From NCBI GenBank assembly GCA_018067325.1, contig JAGPUU010000400.1:1-11445 (forward strand): DNA of 11,445 nucleotides, given 5' to 3'. The notes under the pieces were generated by a model that worked only from the letters and a program-made list of their open reading frames with translations, made no database searches and had not been told where the DNA came from. Numbering within the stretch: position 1 is the stretch's first letter; each line of letters begins with the position of its first letter. This document shows, in pieces, positions 1 through 6,714 of this stretch. The position numbers and the translations under genes are program-made. The stretch is from Amphritea sp. (lineage in GTDB: Bacteria > Pseudomonadota > Gammaproteobacteria > Pseudomonadales > Balneatricaceae).

Positions 1-1001
1 GCTTTACCGCGAGAATGGAAGAGTCGCTGGATGATATAGCGACCGGTAGTGCTGACTGGAAAGAGTTGCTGAATCAGTTCTATCAGGGCTTCAGTAATCG
101 TTTGGAGCAAGCCCAACATCCGGAATCCGGTATGCGTCTTAATGAGCCTACAGAGACAGATATTCCTTGCCCAAGCTGTAATCGAAAGATGATGGTTCGT
201 ACCGGTACCACGGGGGTATTCCTCGGGTGTTCTGGCTATGCGCTACCGCCAAAAGAACGCTGTAAAACCACTATGAACCTGGTCCATGGTGATGAAGTGG
301 TGAGCGTTGATGGAGATGATGAGGAAGAGTCACGCATCTTGCGAAATAAGCATCGCTGTACGATCTGTGATACTGCGATGGATAGTTATCTGATTGATGA
401 GCAGCGTAAATTACATATCTGCGGTAATAATCCTGACTGTGCCGGGTTTGAAGTTGAGCAGGGCAGCTTTAAGATCAAGGGCTATGATGGTCCGGTACTG
501 GACTGTGATAAGTGTGGCGCCGAGATGCAGCTGAAAACGGGCCGGTTTGGTAAGTTCTTTGGTTGTACAAGCGAGAGCTGTAAAAATACACGTAAGCTGT
601 TGAGAAGTGGAGAGGCTGCGCCACCGAAGATGGATCCTGTACCGATGCCGGAACTAGAGTGTGAGAAGGTTGAGGATACCTATATTCTACGGGATGGTGC
701 TTCAGGCCTGTTTCTTGCGGCTAGTCAATTCCCCCGTAAGCGGGAAACCCGAGCACCAAAAGTGGCAGAGTTGTTACCGCACAAGAGTGAGATCGATCCA
801 AAGTATAAATTCCTCTTTAGTGCGCCGATAGCCGATGATGAGGGGCTTCCAACAATTATTCGCTATAGTCGTAAAACCAAAGAACAGTATGTTATGACTG
901 AAGTCGATGGCAAGGCGACTGGCTGGCGTGCATTTTACACTGGTGGCAGCTGGGTTGTAGAAGCAGCTAAAGCTAAGAAAACAGCGACCAAGAAGAAGTA
1001 A
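1..1001 (+). CDS. topA: DNA topoisomerase I, C-terminal part (5' end outside window)
   Basis: Type IA topoisomerase that relaxes negatively supercoiled DNA in the nucleoid. The frame is open from base 3 with no stop, reading FTARMEES, so the gene begins left of the window; the ATG at 15 is internal. About 332 of the family's roughly 865 residues are visible, so the catalytic tyrosine domain is missing here. Counting from that internal Met, three four-cysteine zinc ribbons are intact: C52/C55/C72/C83, C115/C118/C136/C142 and C164/C167/C184/C189. Landmarks shared with E. coli TopA are GCSGYALPPKERCKTT, AMDSYLID and KGYDGP. Two further C-terminal repeats follow (YILRDGASGLFLAA, FYTGGSW), then a lysine-rich tail ending KKTATKKK. 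The DUF6586 gene starts 12 bases after the stop, so they are probably co-transcribed. The identification is firm. Confidence 0.97.
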   Translation, partial: FTARMEESLDDIATGSADWKELLNQFYQGFSNRLEQAQHPESGMRLNEPTETDIPCPSCNRKMMVRTGTTGVFLGCSGYALPPKERCKTTMNLVHGDEVVSVDGDDEEESRILRNKHRCTICDTAMDSYLIDEQRKLHICGNNPDCAGFEVEQGSFKIKGYDGPVLDCDKCGAEMQLKTGRFGKFFGCTSESCKNTRKLLRSGEAAPPKMDPVPMPELECEKVEDTYILRDGASGLFLAASQFPRKRETRAPKVAELLPHKSEIDPKYKFLFSAPIADDEGLPTIIRYSRKTKEQYVMTEVDGKATGWRAFYTGGSWVVEAAKAKKTATKKK

Positions 1002-1013
1002 TCGGAGACTCAA

Positions 1014-1538
1014 ATGAGCGGCGTTTATCTTACCCGTACAAATCAGAAGTTAAACTTTACCCGCATCCATCTGGATGCGCTTAAAGCAGCTCAGGAATCA
1101 ACCGGATGGAGTAAACATGCTCTGATTGAATCCTATAATGAATCTGTGTTGTTTCATATGGTATCGGCCTATAGCTCATTGCTGCGTGAGATTGCAGAGC
1201 AATACAGTTTTGATGCTAATCGGATTACTAAGCTGAGTCAGTTGGTTGAGCAGATGGAGCTTCAGGGGCTTGAGGCCCCAGAAGTAACTGAGCTGCAACA
1301 GCTTCATGGCGATTCTGAGAGTTGGTTGCATCACTTACTGGCCGCTTACAAAGGTTGCTGGCGAGCAGAGGATCATCAAGAATCTGCAGGGCAGGCTGAA
1401 AGTGTGTCGGAGATACATGTGATGCAGATTAATCCTGATCATGCTGAAGATGGTGACATTATTCGTGAGTATCAGGAATGGTTTGGGCAATTTAAGTCTT
1501 TGATCGAGCGCCTGCGTGTAGGTATGCAGGAGTGGTAA
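1014..1538 (+). CDS. DUF6586 family protein
   Basis: Conserved 174-residue protein of unknown function. The N-terminal stretch YLTRTNQKLNFTRIHLDAL and the mid-region ESWLHHLLAAYKG match what I recall of the DUF6586 family, encoded beside topA in Pseudomonas. It looks largely alpha-helical and soluble, with no signal peptide or membrane segment. The last third is acidic, with a Gln/Glu-rich linker before a closing helix (EYQEWFGQFKSLIERLR). The ATG has a good ribosome site, CGGAG at 1003-1007, seven bases upstream. It follows topA by 12 bases and lies 45 bases before the next gene, so the three probably form one unit ended by the terminator at 1874-1905. The family name is recalled, not searched, and no biochemical role can be given. 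Confidence 0.75.
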   Translation: MSGVYLTRTNQKLNFTRIHLDALKAAQESTGWSKHALIESYNESVLFHMVSAYSSLLREIAEQYSFDANRITKLSQLVEQMELQGLEAPEVTELQQLHGDSESWLHHLLAAYKGCWRAEDHQESAGQAESVSEIHVMQINPDHAEDGDIIREYQEWFGQFKSLIERLRVGMQEW

Positions 1539-1583
1539 AAGTACGCTAACTAGTACTTACACTTATCTTTTGTTGAGATAGTT

Positions 1584-1853
1584 ATGTCAGATATGTTTCT
1601 GGAAATAATAGAGCTGGAAGATGGTCAGATTGCATTACGCAGAGCTGATTCAGATGATGCGCCTATCATGAAGATCAGTTTTTCCGATGATGTTAGAGCC
1701 CAGCTGGAAGATGAATGCATCGATGTTGCTAAAGTGATGCTGACCGCAGGGATTCATATGATCTCTGATTTGAATGTACAGGCAGCTTCAGTTAGCGCAT
1801 TGGAAAATGATTCTGAGGATGAGGCTGAATCGCAGCCGCAAATTATTCATTAG
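1584..1853 (+). CDS. Small acidic conserved protein of unknown function
   Basis: 89-residue soluble protein with no recognisable catalytic motif. It opens MSDMFLEIIELEDGQIALRRAD, a beta-rich start, continues with a helical middle (DVAKVMLTAGIHMISDL) and ends in a very acidic, probably disordered tail (ENDSEDEAESQPQ). I recall a similar small gene at this place between topA/DUF6586 and sulA in Pseudomonas (the PA3009 position), which supports a real gene. The ribosome site is weak, with GAG at 1575-1577 upstream of ATG 1584. The stop is followed within about 20 bases by a strong terminator, so this is the last gene of the topA group. Function unknown. Confidence 0.72.
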   Translation: MSDMFLEIIELEDGQIALRRADSDDAPIMKISFSDDVRAQLEDECIDVAKVMLTAGIHMISDLNVQAASVSALENDSEDEAESQPQIIH

Positions 1854-1873
1854 AGAGTTTTTACAAGAAGCAT

Positions 1874-1905
1874 AAAAAAAACAGCGCTGATGCGCTGTTT
1901 TTTTT
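1874..1905. terminator. Bidirectional intrinsic terminator between the acidic-protein gene and sulA
   Basis: Eight A (1874-1881), stem arm CAGCGC (1882-1887), loop TGAT (1888-1891), stem arm GCGCTG (1892-1897), eight T (1898-1905). The structure is a perfect inverted repeat with a U-tract on either strand. It lies between two convergent genes (stops at 1853 plus and 1920 minus), so it can end both the topA-side transcript and the lexA-sulA transcript. Confidence 0.93.
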
Positions 1906-1919
1906 ATAAGAACTGCTTT

Positions 1920-2375
1920 TTAAGCGGGGCGGCGGTCGCGGATAACTATTCCGTGACTCTGGCCATTTTGGGCTGCATCTTCTAGCCCGCTGAGCTCAGC
2001 ATCGCTGAGAGATCCAGGCCAGCTAATCACCGCATGACAAGTTCCTGCTTTAAGAGCCTGACACGCGAGTTGATAGGTGGAATGACCTTGATCTGGTTGG
2101 AGAACCATCACTTTGTTGAGGTCGATGCCTGCTGCTTCAAGCAAGGCTTTTGGCAGCGTTGCCGGTGGTGCTATCCAGGCAAACCAACGATCATCGTTAC
2201 TCAATTGCGCAAGCAGAGGCAGTAGCATAGTCATTTGCTCAAAATCACTGCTTTGCAGGACGATCTCGGTAACATTTCCGGCCAGCCCTGAATGATCGGA
2301 CTGTGGTGCAACCGGACGAATTAAACCGGGTAGAACGGGTTCCGAACGGTTGAATCTGCTAACTGCTTGCAACAT
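1920..2375 (-). CDS. sulA: SOS cell-division inhibitor SulA
   Basis: SulA binds FtsZ in the cytoplasm and blocks Z-ring assembly after DNA damage. The 151-residue product matches the SulA core: GNVTEIVLQSSDFEQMTMLLPLLAQL (residues 33-58, with the family's E-V and LLPLL pattern), RWFAWIAPP (63-71), AGIDLNKVMVLQ (82-93), AVISWPGSLSDAE (115-127) and the closing LEDAAQNGQSHGIVIR (131-146). It has neither a signal peptide nor a membrane segment. It ends at RRPA, shorter than the 169-residue E. coli protein, so the E. coli C-terminal tail used by Lon protease is not evident. The ATG lies 2 bases after the lexA stop, with ribosome site AGAGGA (complement of 2384-2389) inside the lexA end. It is therefore co-transcribed with lexA and controlled by the same LexA sites, as in Pseudomonas and unlike E. 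coli, where the two genes are apart. Confidence 0.92.
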   Translation of the reverse strand: MLQAVSRFNRSEPVLPGLIRPVAPQSDHSGLAGNVTEIVLQSSDFEQMTMLLPLLAQLSNDDRWFAWIAPPATLPKALLEAAGIDLNKVMVLQPDQGHSTYQLACQALKAGTCHAVISWPGSLSDAELSGLEDAAQNGQSHGIVIRDRRPA

Positions 2376-2377
2376 GA

Positions 2378-2983
2378 TTACTGTCCTCTTCTGATAACTC
2401 CGACCCCAAGGCCTTCGATTGATAGTTCCTGTTCTTCCAGGTTTACTACAATGGGCTCGAACTCTTCGTTTTCTGCGATTAGGTATACGATGTTACCCTC
2501 GCGTTTAAAGCGTTTTACGGTGACGTCGTTTTCAATTCGGGCAACAACAATTTCACCATCTTTAGCACTCTGGCACTGATGCACAGCTAACAGATCGCCA
2601 TCCATGATACCGACATCCTTCATACTGGTTCCTCGAACTCGCAGCAGATAATCTGCAGGGGGATGGAAGAAGTCTGAAGCGATAGTGATTCTATCTTCTA
2701 CATTCTCCTGTGCCAGTATGGGTTCGCCTGCAGCGACCTGCCCAACGACGGGAAGACTAGGCGCTTCGTCATCAAATCCGGGAATACGGATTCCGCGTGA
2801 AGTACCTGGAATCATCTCAATGGCACCTTTACGGGCAAGGGCTTTGAGGTGTTCTTCTGCAGCGTTAGCCGATTTAAATCCCAGCTCTCTGGCTATATCC
2901 GCACGGGTCGGAGGATAGCCGGTGGTGCTGATGCAGTGTTTAATGCATTCAAGGACATCTGTTTGGCGTTGTGTCAGTTTCAT
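2378..2983 (-). CDS. lexA: LexA repressor (SOS regulator, self-cleaving)
   Basis: Transcriptional repressor of the SOS regulon and S24-family autoprotease triggered by RecA filaments. At 201 residues it is close to the 202 of E. coli. The N-terminal winged helix-turn-helix covers about 1-65 ([34 protein letters not shown]). The cleavage site is A85-G86 in VAAGEP. The catalytic dyad is S120 (in GTSMKD) and K157 (in DVTVKR), one residue offset from E. coli S119 and K156. The C-terminus keeps [11 protein letters not shown]. The ATG is preceded by only a weak ribosome site (CAGAG). The promoter region carries LexA-type boxes, so autoregulation is expected. sulA follows with a 2-base gap, and dinG is divergent across a 129-base control region. 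Confidence 0.98.
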   Translation of the reverse strand: MKLTQRQTDVLECIKHCISTTGYPPTRADIARELGFKSANAAEEHLKALARKGAIEMIPGTSRGIRIPGFDDEAPSLPVVGQVAAGEPILAQENVEDRITIASDFFHPPADYLLRVRGTSMKDVGIMDGDLLAVHQCQSAKDGEIVVARIENDVTVKRFKREGNIVYLIAENEEFEPIVVNLEEQELSIEGLGVGVIRRGQ

Positions 2984-2991
2984 GATTAACT

Positions 2992-3007
2992 CTGTTTTTT
3001 TATCCAG
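2992..3007. promoter_or_regulatory. LexA-box-like site 1 (lexA leader)
   Basis: CTGTTTTTTTATCCAG has the SOS spacing CTGT-N8-xCAG, with one departure from the outer consensus (CCAG for ACAG). It lies 8 bases upstream of the lexA start codon, just beyond the inferred lexA transcript start, and its centre is 19 bp from that of box 2. A tandem second box at lexA is the arrangement known from E. coli. Assignment is by pattern only. Confidence 0.6.
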
Positions 3008-3010
3008 TAG

Positions 3011-3026
3011 CTGTAACTATATACAG
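3011..3026. promoter_or_regulatory. LexA box 2 (SOS operator, canonical)
   Basis: CTGTAACTATATACAG matches the gammaproteobacterial SOS consensus CTGT-N8-ACAG exactly in the outer bases and has an AT-rich core. It overlaps the predicted lexA -10 element, so LexA bound here should block lexA-sulA transcription. Confidence 0.9.
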
Positions 3027-3043
3027 TATTTTGGCTTTGTAAA
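3016..3043 (-). promoter_or_regulatory. Predicted sigma-70 promoter of lexA-sulA
   Basis: On the minus strand, -35 TTTACA (complement of 3038-3043) and -10 TATAGT (complement of 3016-3021) are separated by 16 bases. The start would fall near 3009, about 26 bases before the lexA ATG. The -10 lies inside LexA box 2, as expected for an autoregulated lexA promoter. Predicted by eye. Confidence 0.6.
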
Positions 3044-3050
3044 CTTTTTT

Positions 3051-3066
3051 CTGTCTATTTATCCAG
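3051..3066. promoter_or_regulatory. LexA-box-like site 3 (dinG side)
   Basis: CTGTCTATTTATCCAG has CTGT-N8-CCAG, one outer mismatch to the SOS consensus. It covers the -35 region of the predicted dinG promoter. It shares the 11-base string TTTATCCAGTA with site 1 (2999-3009 and 3058-3068). dinG is a known SOS gene in E. coli, which supports a functional operator. Confidence 0.62.
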
Positions 3067-3081
3067 TATTATTGCTAGAAT
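3053..3081 (+). promoter_or_regulatory. Predicted dinG promoter (extended -10)
   Basis: -10 TAGAAT at 3076-3081 is preceded directly by TGC (3073-3075), an extended -10. The -35 (GTCTAT, 3053-3058, 17 bases upstream) is poor, and LexA-like site 3 overlaps it. Transcription would begin near 3088, about 25 bases before the GTG start. Confidence 0.5.
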
Positions 3082-3101
3082 GCACGTGGTTAAAGACTAT
3101 T

Positions 3102-3115
3102 AGGGCGGTTAGGTG
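3102..3115 (+). promoter_or_regulatory. Ribosome site and GTG start of dinG
   Basis: AGGGCGG at 3102-3108 lies four bases before GTG at 3113-3115. No ATG in frame fits better, and the encoded MLSEEIKKEIQGAYRRF aligns with the start of E. coli DinG, so the GTG start is preferred. Confidence 0.7.
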
Positions 3116-5233
3116 CTTTCAGAAGAGATAAAAAAAGAGATACAGGGCGCCTATAGGCGTTTTTTGGAAAGTCGTCAGCTTAAGCCTCGCGTGGGTCAGA
3201 AGCAGATGATTGCCGAAGTTGCTAAGGTGCTTGGTGCTATTCTTGAAGATGAGAAATCCCATCGTCTCGGTGAAAAGCATGTCAGCGTTATTGAAGCGGG
3301 TACGGGAACGGGGAAAACGATCGGTTATCTTTTGGCGGTATTACCCATTGCGAAAGCAAAAGGTAAGAAAGTCGTCCTATCAACTGCAACCGTTGCCTTG
3401 CAAGAACAGCTGCTAAATAAGGACCTGCCTGAAGTTGCGGAACATGCTGGTTTGTCTGTTAGTTTTGGTTTGGCTAAGGGACGGGGTCGTTATTTCTGTA
3501 TTAGTAAGGCGGAACAGCATCTTGATGCTAACGCTACCACCGGACAGCAAGCTCTATACGAAGATGAATTAGCGCTGCGATTGGACACTCAAACTGTCGA
3601 ATTCTACAAAAGCTTACTTAATGAGTTCGCATCGGGTCGCTGGGATGGCGATCGGGATAACCTGACTCAGGATATCAGCGATGAGGACTGGCGCCCCTTA
3701 ACCAGTGATCATCTTCAATGTACTAATCGACGCTGCAGTAACTTCTCGGCCTGTAGTTTTTTTAAAGCGCGAAAAGACCTTGATCAAGTTGAATGTGTTA
3801 TCGCTAATCACGATATTGTGTTGGCTGATCTGGCGTTAGGTGGTGGTGCTATCCTTCCCGACCCAGCCGACACAATCTACATATTTGATGAAGGTCATCA
3901 CTTGTCTGACAAGGCCAGTGGTCATTTCTCTTTCAATATAAGGCTTAAATCTACAGAACGTTGGCTCGCCGGTAACATCAAGCAATTAAGTAAAATGCTT
4001 GATCAGACGGGTAATCCACAATTGCTAGGTGATTATGTCAAACAGCTGCAAAAGCCAGCGGAAGATTTGCAAGTTGTCTTAAATAACTGGGCTGAATTGG
4101 TTAGGCCGGTATTACTCGATGACTCGTTTAAAAGGCCTAAAGAGCGTTTTCGTTACACTGGGGGTGTCGTTCCTGATGAGGTGAAGCAGTTCGGCCTGCA
4201 GGTTGAAAATCTTGCAGCCAGAATGGCATCCCGATTAGAGATGATTCTTGATCTACTAAAAGAGTCTCTTGATGGAGAAGGTGGAATTGATCGTCAGCCG
4301 GCTGAGAGCTGGTATCCGCGAGTGGGTATGATGGTAGCCAGGATGCAAAGCATTACGGGTCTTGGTCGATCAATGGGCCATGCTGATGCAGAAAATAGCA
4401 CGCCCACGGCCCGTTGGATTAGCTTGGCAGAGACTGCTCAGGGTTATGACTTTGAATGCAGTACCGCGCCGGTTTCCGCGGCTGAAATGTTAAGAATGAA
4501 CCTTTGGCAACACTGCTATGCTGCAGTTGTTACCTCGGCCACGTTAACAGCGCTGGGAACTTTCGATCGGCTGCTAGGTGATCTTGGGCTACCGCAGGAA
4601 ACGCCCTGCTTTAGTCTGTCTAGCCCATTCGATCATTATAATGCCGCAGAGCTCTATGTACCGCCCATGAAAGTTGAGGCGAATGACCCTGAATTGCATA
4701 CGCAGGCGGTAACTGATTATCTAAATGCAGAGCTCAAAACGGATACAGGAACGCTGGTACTGTTCAGTTCATGGCGACAGATGCGATCAGTGCTTGCCAG
4801 TCTGGACGAAAAGCTAAACAATAGAGTTCTGTCGCAGGGGGATTTCAGTAAGAATGAAATTCTGAAGCGCCATAAAACTGAGATTGATGAGGGGCGAGGA
4901 AGTGTTATTTTTGGCCTTGCTTCTTTTACTGAAGGGGTTGATCTTCCCGGTGACTATCTCACAGAAGTGATTATCACCAAGATACCCTTTAGTGTGCCGG
5001 ATGACCCGGTTGATGCCACCATGGCTGAGTGGATTGAACAGCGTGGGGGCAACCCTTTTATGGAATGGTCGGTGCCGATGGCATCGGTACGGTTAACCCA
5101 GGCTGCTGGACGGCTACTGCGAACTGAGCAGGATAGGGGGCGTATCGTACTTTTAGATCGACGTGTTGTCACCCGGCGTTACGGTCGACAATTACTCGAT
5201 TCTTTACCGCCATTCCGACGAAATATTAGCTAA
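3113..5233 (+). CDS. dinG: ATP-dependent DNA helicase DinG (XPD-like, iron-sulfur)
   Basis: Superfamily 2 helicase of the XPD/Rad3 type that unwinds DNA 5'-3' and clears structures such as R-loops and D-loops after damage. At 706 residues it is close to the 716 of E. coli DinG. Walker A is EAGTGTGKT (61-69). The four cluster cysteines are C129 (GRGRYFC), C203, C208 and C214 (CTNRRCSNFSAC), all present, so a 4Fe-4S cluster is expected. The DEGH box is at 259-262. VTSATL marks the later helicase core, and motif VI is QAAGRLLR (663-670). The protein lacks the basic C-terminal tail of the E. coli enzyme. The start is GTG. It is divergent from lexA behind a LexA-like box, consistent with SOS induction, and rhlB follows after 23 bases. 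Confidence 0.94.
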   Translation: MLSEEIKKEIQGAYRRFLESRQLKPRVGQKQMIAEVAKVLGAILEDEKSHRLGEKHVSVIEAGTGTGKTIGYLLAVLPIAKAKGKKVVLSTATVALQEQLLNKDLPEVAEHAGLSVSFGLAKGRGRYFCISKAEQHLDANATTGQQALYEDELALRLDTQTVEFYKSLLNEFASGRWDGDRDNLTQDISDEDWRPLTSDHLQCTNRRCSNFSACSFFKARKDLDQVECVIANHDIVLADLALGGGAILPDPADTIYIFDEGHHLSDKASGHFSFNIRLKSTERWLAGNIKQLSKMLDQTGNPQLLGDYVKQLQKPAEDLQVVLNNWAELVRPVLLDDSFKRPKERFRYTGGVVPDEVKQFGLQVENLAARMASRLEMILDLLKESLDGEGGIDRQPAESWYPRVGMMVARMQSITGLGRSMGHADAENSTPTARWISLAETAQGYDFECSTAPVSAAEMLRMNLWQHCYAAVVTSATLTALGTFDRLLGDLGLPQETPCFSLSSPFDHYNAAELYVPPMKVEANDPELHTQAVTDYLNAELKTDTGTLVLFSSWRQMRSVLASLDEKLNNRVLSQGDFSKNEILKRHKTEIDEGRGSVIFGLASFTEGVDLPGDYLTEVIITKIPFSVPDDPVDATMAEWIEQRGGNPFMEWSVPMASVRLTQAAGRLLRTEQDRGRIVLLDRRVVTRRYGRQLLDSLPPFRRNIS

Positions 5234-5236
5234 CCG

Positions 5237-5250
5237 TTCGCGGATGCGAA
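5237..5250 (+). repeat. Short hairpin just upstream of rhlB
   Basis: TTCGC (5237-5241), loop GGAT, GCGAA (5246-5250): a perfect 5-bp stem with a 4-base loop, extendable by one G-U pair. No U-tract follows, so it is not a terminator. It sits between the dinG stop and the rhlB ribosome site and could affect rhlB translation or transcript processing; that role is inferred. Confidence 0.45.
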
Positions 5251-5251
5251 T

Positions 5252-5265
5252 AAGGTATGACTTTG
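5252..5265 (+). promoter_or_regulatory. Ribosome site that leaves the rhlB start uncertain
   Basis: AAGG at 5252-5255 is only one base from ATG 5257, too close for normal initiation, but seven bases from an in-frame TTG at 5263. Starting at TTG gives MLKKIFKSS, which resembles the beginning of Pseudomonas-type RhlB proteins as I recall them. The two starts differ by two residues. Confidence 0.4.
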
Positions 5266-6699
5266 TTAAAAAAAATATTTAAGAGTTCAGATGATAATGT
5301 TTCTGCAGTAACTGAGCCGGAAGCTATTCCTAATAATCAGCCAGCTAAGACAGAAGCAGTTTCCACGACCTCTGAGAGTAACACCGCAAAAGAGACAGCC
5401 GGTAAAGAAAACCCGGATAAGGGCGGTGCTTCAAAGGAGCAGTCAACAAAGAGTCGCTCTGCTGATAAGTCTCAGGCTAAATCGAAACCTGTTAAACCCT
5501 GGAGTCGTGATGAGTTTCCGGTAGAGCCTGTAGAAGGTAAAAAGCGGTTTCATGATTTCGATCTTCCCGATGATGTAATGCATGCCATTGCTGATCTGAA
5601 CTTCCAGTATTGCTCTGATATTCAGTCAGCTACGCTTGTGGAATCCCTGGAAGGCAGGGATATGATCGGTAAAGCGCAGACGGGTACAGGTAAAACGGCA
5701 GCGTTTCTGATCAGCATCATCACTGATTTGCTGGACTATCCGCTTGAGTATAAAGCCGCCAAGGGTGTGCCTCGTGCTTTGATCATTGCACCTACTCGAG
5801 AGTTGGCGCTGCAGATCGCGTCTGACGCTGAAGAGACGGGTAAATATGCAAACATTAGTGTTGTAGCGCTCGTCGGTGGTATGGATTATGACAAGCAGCG
5901 TAAGCAGCTAGCGGTCCGCCCTGTTGATATTATCGTCGCAACCCCTGGGCGTCTGATTGACTTCATCCGTTCCTCTTCTGTTGATCTTGGCGATGTTGAA
6001 GTGCTGGTCCTGGATGAAGCAGATCGTATGTTGAGTATGGGATTCATTCCGGATGTGCGGACGATTATTCGTCATACGCCGCGAAAAGGTGATCGTCAGA
6101 CTCTTCTGTATAGCGCTACATTTACTGACGATGTTATGAATCTTGCCCAGCAATGGACGGTTGATGCGAAGGTAATTGATATCGCTCCGGAACAGAAAAG
6201 TACGGACTCGGTTAAACAGTTGGTTTATCTGGTATCAAGACAAGATAAATACAAGCTACTGCGTAACTTTATGCAACTTAACCAGCTTCATCGGGTTATT
6301 GTTTTTGGCAATCGCCGGGATGAAACCCGCAGGCTGGCAGAGCGGCTACAGAAAGATGGCTTGAAAGCCGCGCTGATGTCCGGGGAAATTGCTCAACAGA
6401 AACGCGTGAAAACACTGGAAGACTTCCGTGAAGGGCGGATTAATATTCTAGTTGCTACCGATGTTGCCGGTCGGGGTATTCATGTCGATGCTGTTAGTCA
6501 CGTTATTAACTACTCACTGCCTGAAGATGCAGATGACTATGTACATCGAATCGGTCGTACCGGACGGGCAGGTTCTAAGGGTACTTCGATCAGTTTTGCC
6601 ACTGAAGATGATTCTTTCCTGTTGCCCGAGATTGAGGAAGTTGCCGGCGTGAAGATGGAATGTGTTTATCCTGATCCAAACTTACTGGAACCGGTTTAA
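5257..6699 (+). CDS. rhlB: DEAD-box ATP-dependent RNA helicase RhlB
   Basis: RNA helicase that unwinds RNA during decay; in E. coli RhlB works in the RNase E degradosome. The 480 residues begin with a low-complexity Lys/Ser/Glu/Ala region (about 10-80), probably disordered. The core follows: F-aromatic and Q motif (FHDF, YCSDIQ 118-123), AQTGTGKT (140-147), PTREL (179-183), GG (207-208), ATPGR (228-232), DEAD (253-256), SAT (286-288), ATDVAGRG (400-407) and HRIGRTGR (430-437). [14 protein letters not shown] and [16 protein letters not shown] match Pseudomonas-type RhlB rather than RhlE, SrmB or DeaD. It lies 23 bases after dinG and 15 before selO, so it is likely co-transcribed with them. All catalytic motifs are intact. 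The start may be ATG 5257 or TTG 5263. Confidence 0.88.
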   Translation: MTLLKKIFKSSDDNVSAVTEPEAIPNNQPAKTEAVSTTSESNTAKETAGKENPDKGGASKEQSTKSRSADKSQAKSKPVKPWSRDEFPVEPVEGKKRFHDFDLPDDVMHAIADLNFQYCSDIQSATLVESLEGRDMIGKAQTGTGKTAAFLISIITDLLDYPLEYKAAKGVPRALIIAPTRELALQIASDAEETGKYANISVVALVGGMDYDKQRKQLAVRPVDIIVATPGRLIDFIRSSSVDLGDVEVLVLDEADRMLSMGFIPDVRTIIRHTPRKGDRQTLLYSATFTDDVMNLAQQWTVDAKVIDIAPEQKSTDSVKQLVYLVSRQDKYKLLRNFMQLNQLHRVIVFGNRRDETRRLAERLQKDGLKAALMSGEIAQQKRVKTLEDFREGRINILVATDVAGRGIHVDAVSHVINYSLPEDADDYVHRIGRTGRAGSKGTSISFATEDDSFLLPEIEEVAGVKMECVYPDPNLLEPV

Positions 6700-6714
6700 C
6701 TTTCTCGGTAACAG

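Noticed and set aside
1539..1558. Inverted repeat AAGTAC-N8-GTACTT between the DUF6586 gene and the small acidic gene
   Set aside because: The stem is only six A/T-rich pairs with an 8-base loop and no U-tract. It could be a weak operator but nothing else supports this.
2034..2295. Two plus-strand open frames opposite sulA
   Set aside because: Both are antisense to conserved SulA sequence and have no ribosome site or recognisable product.
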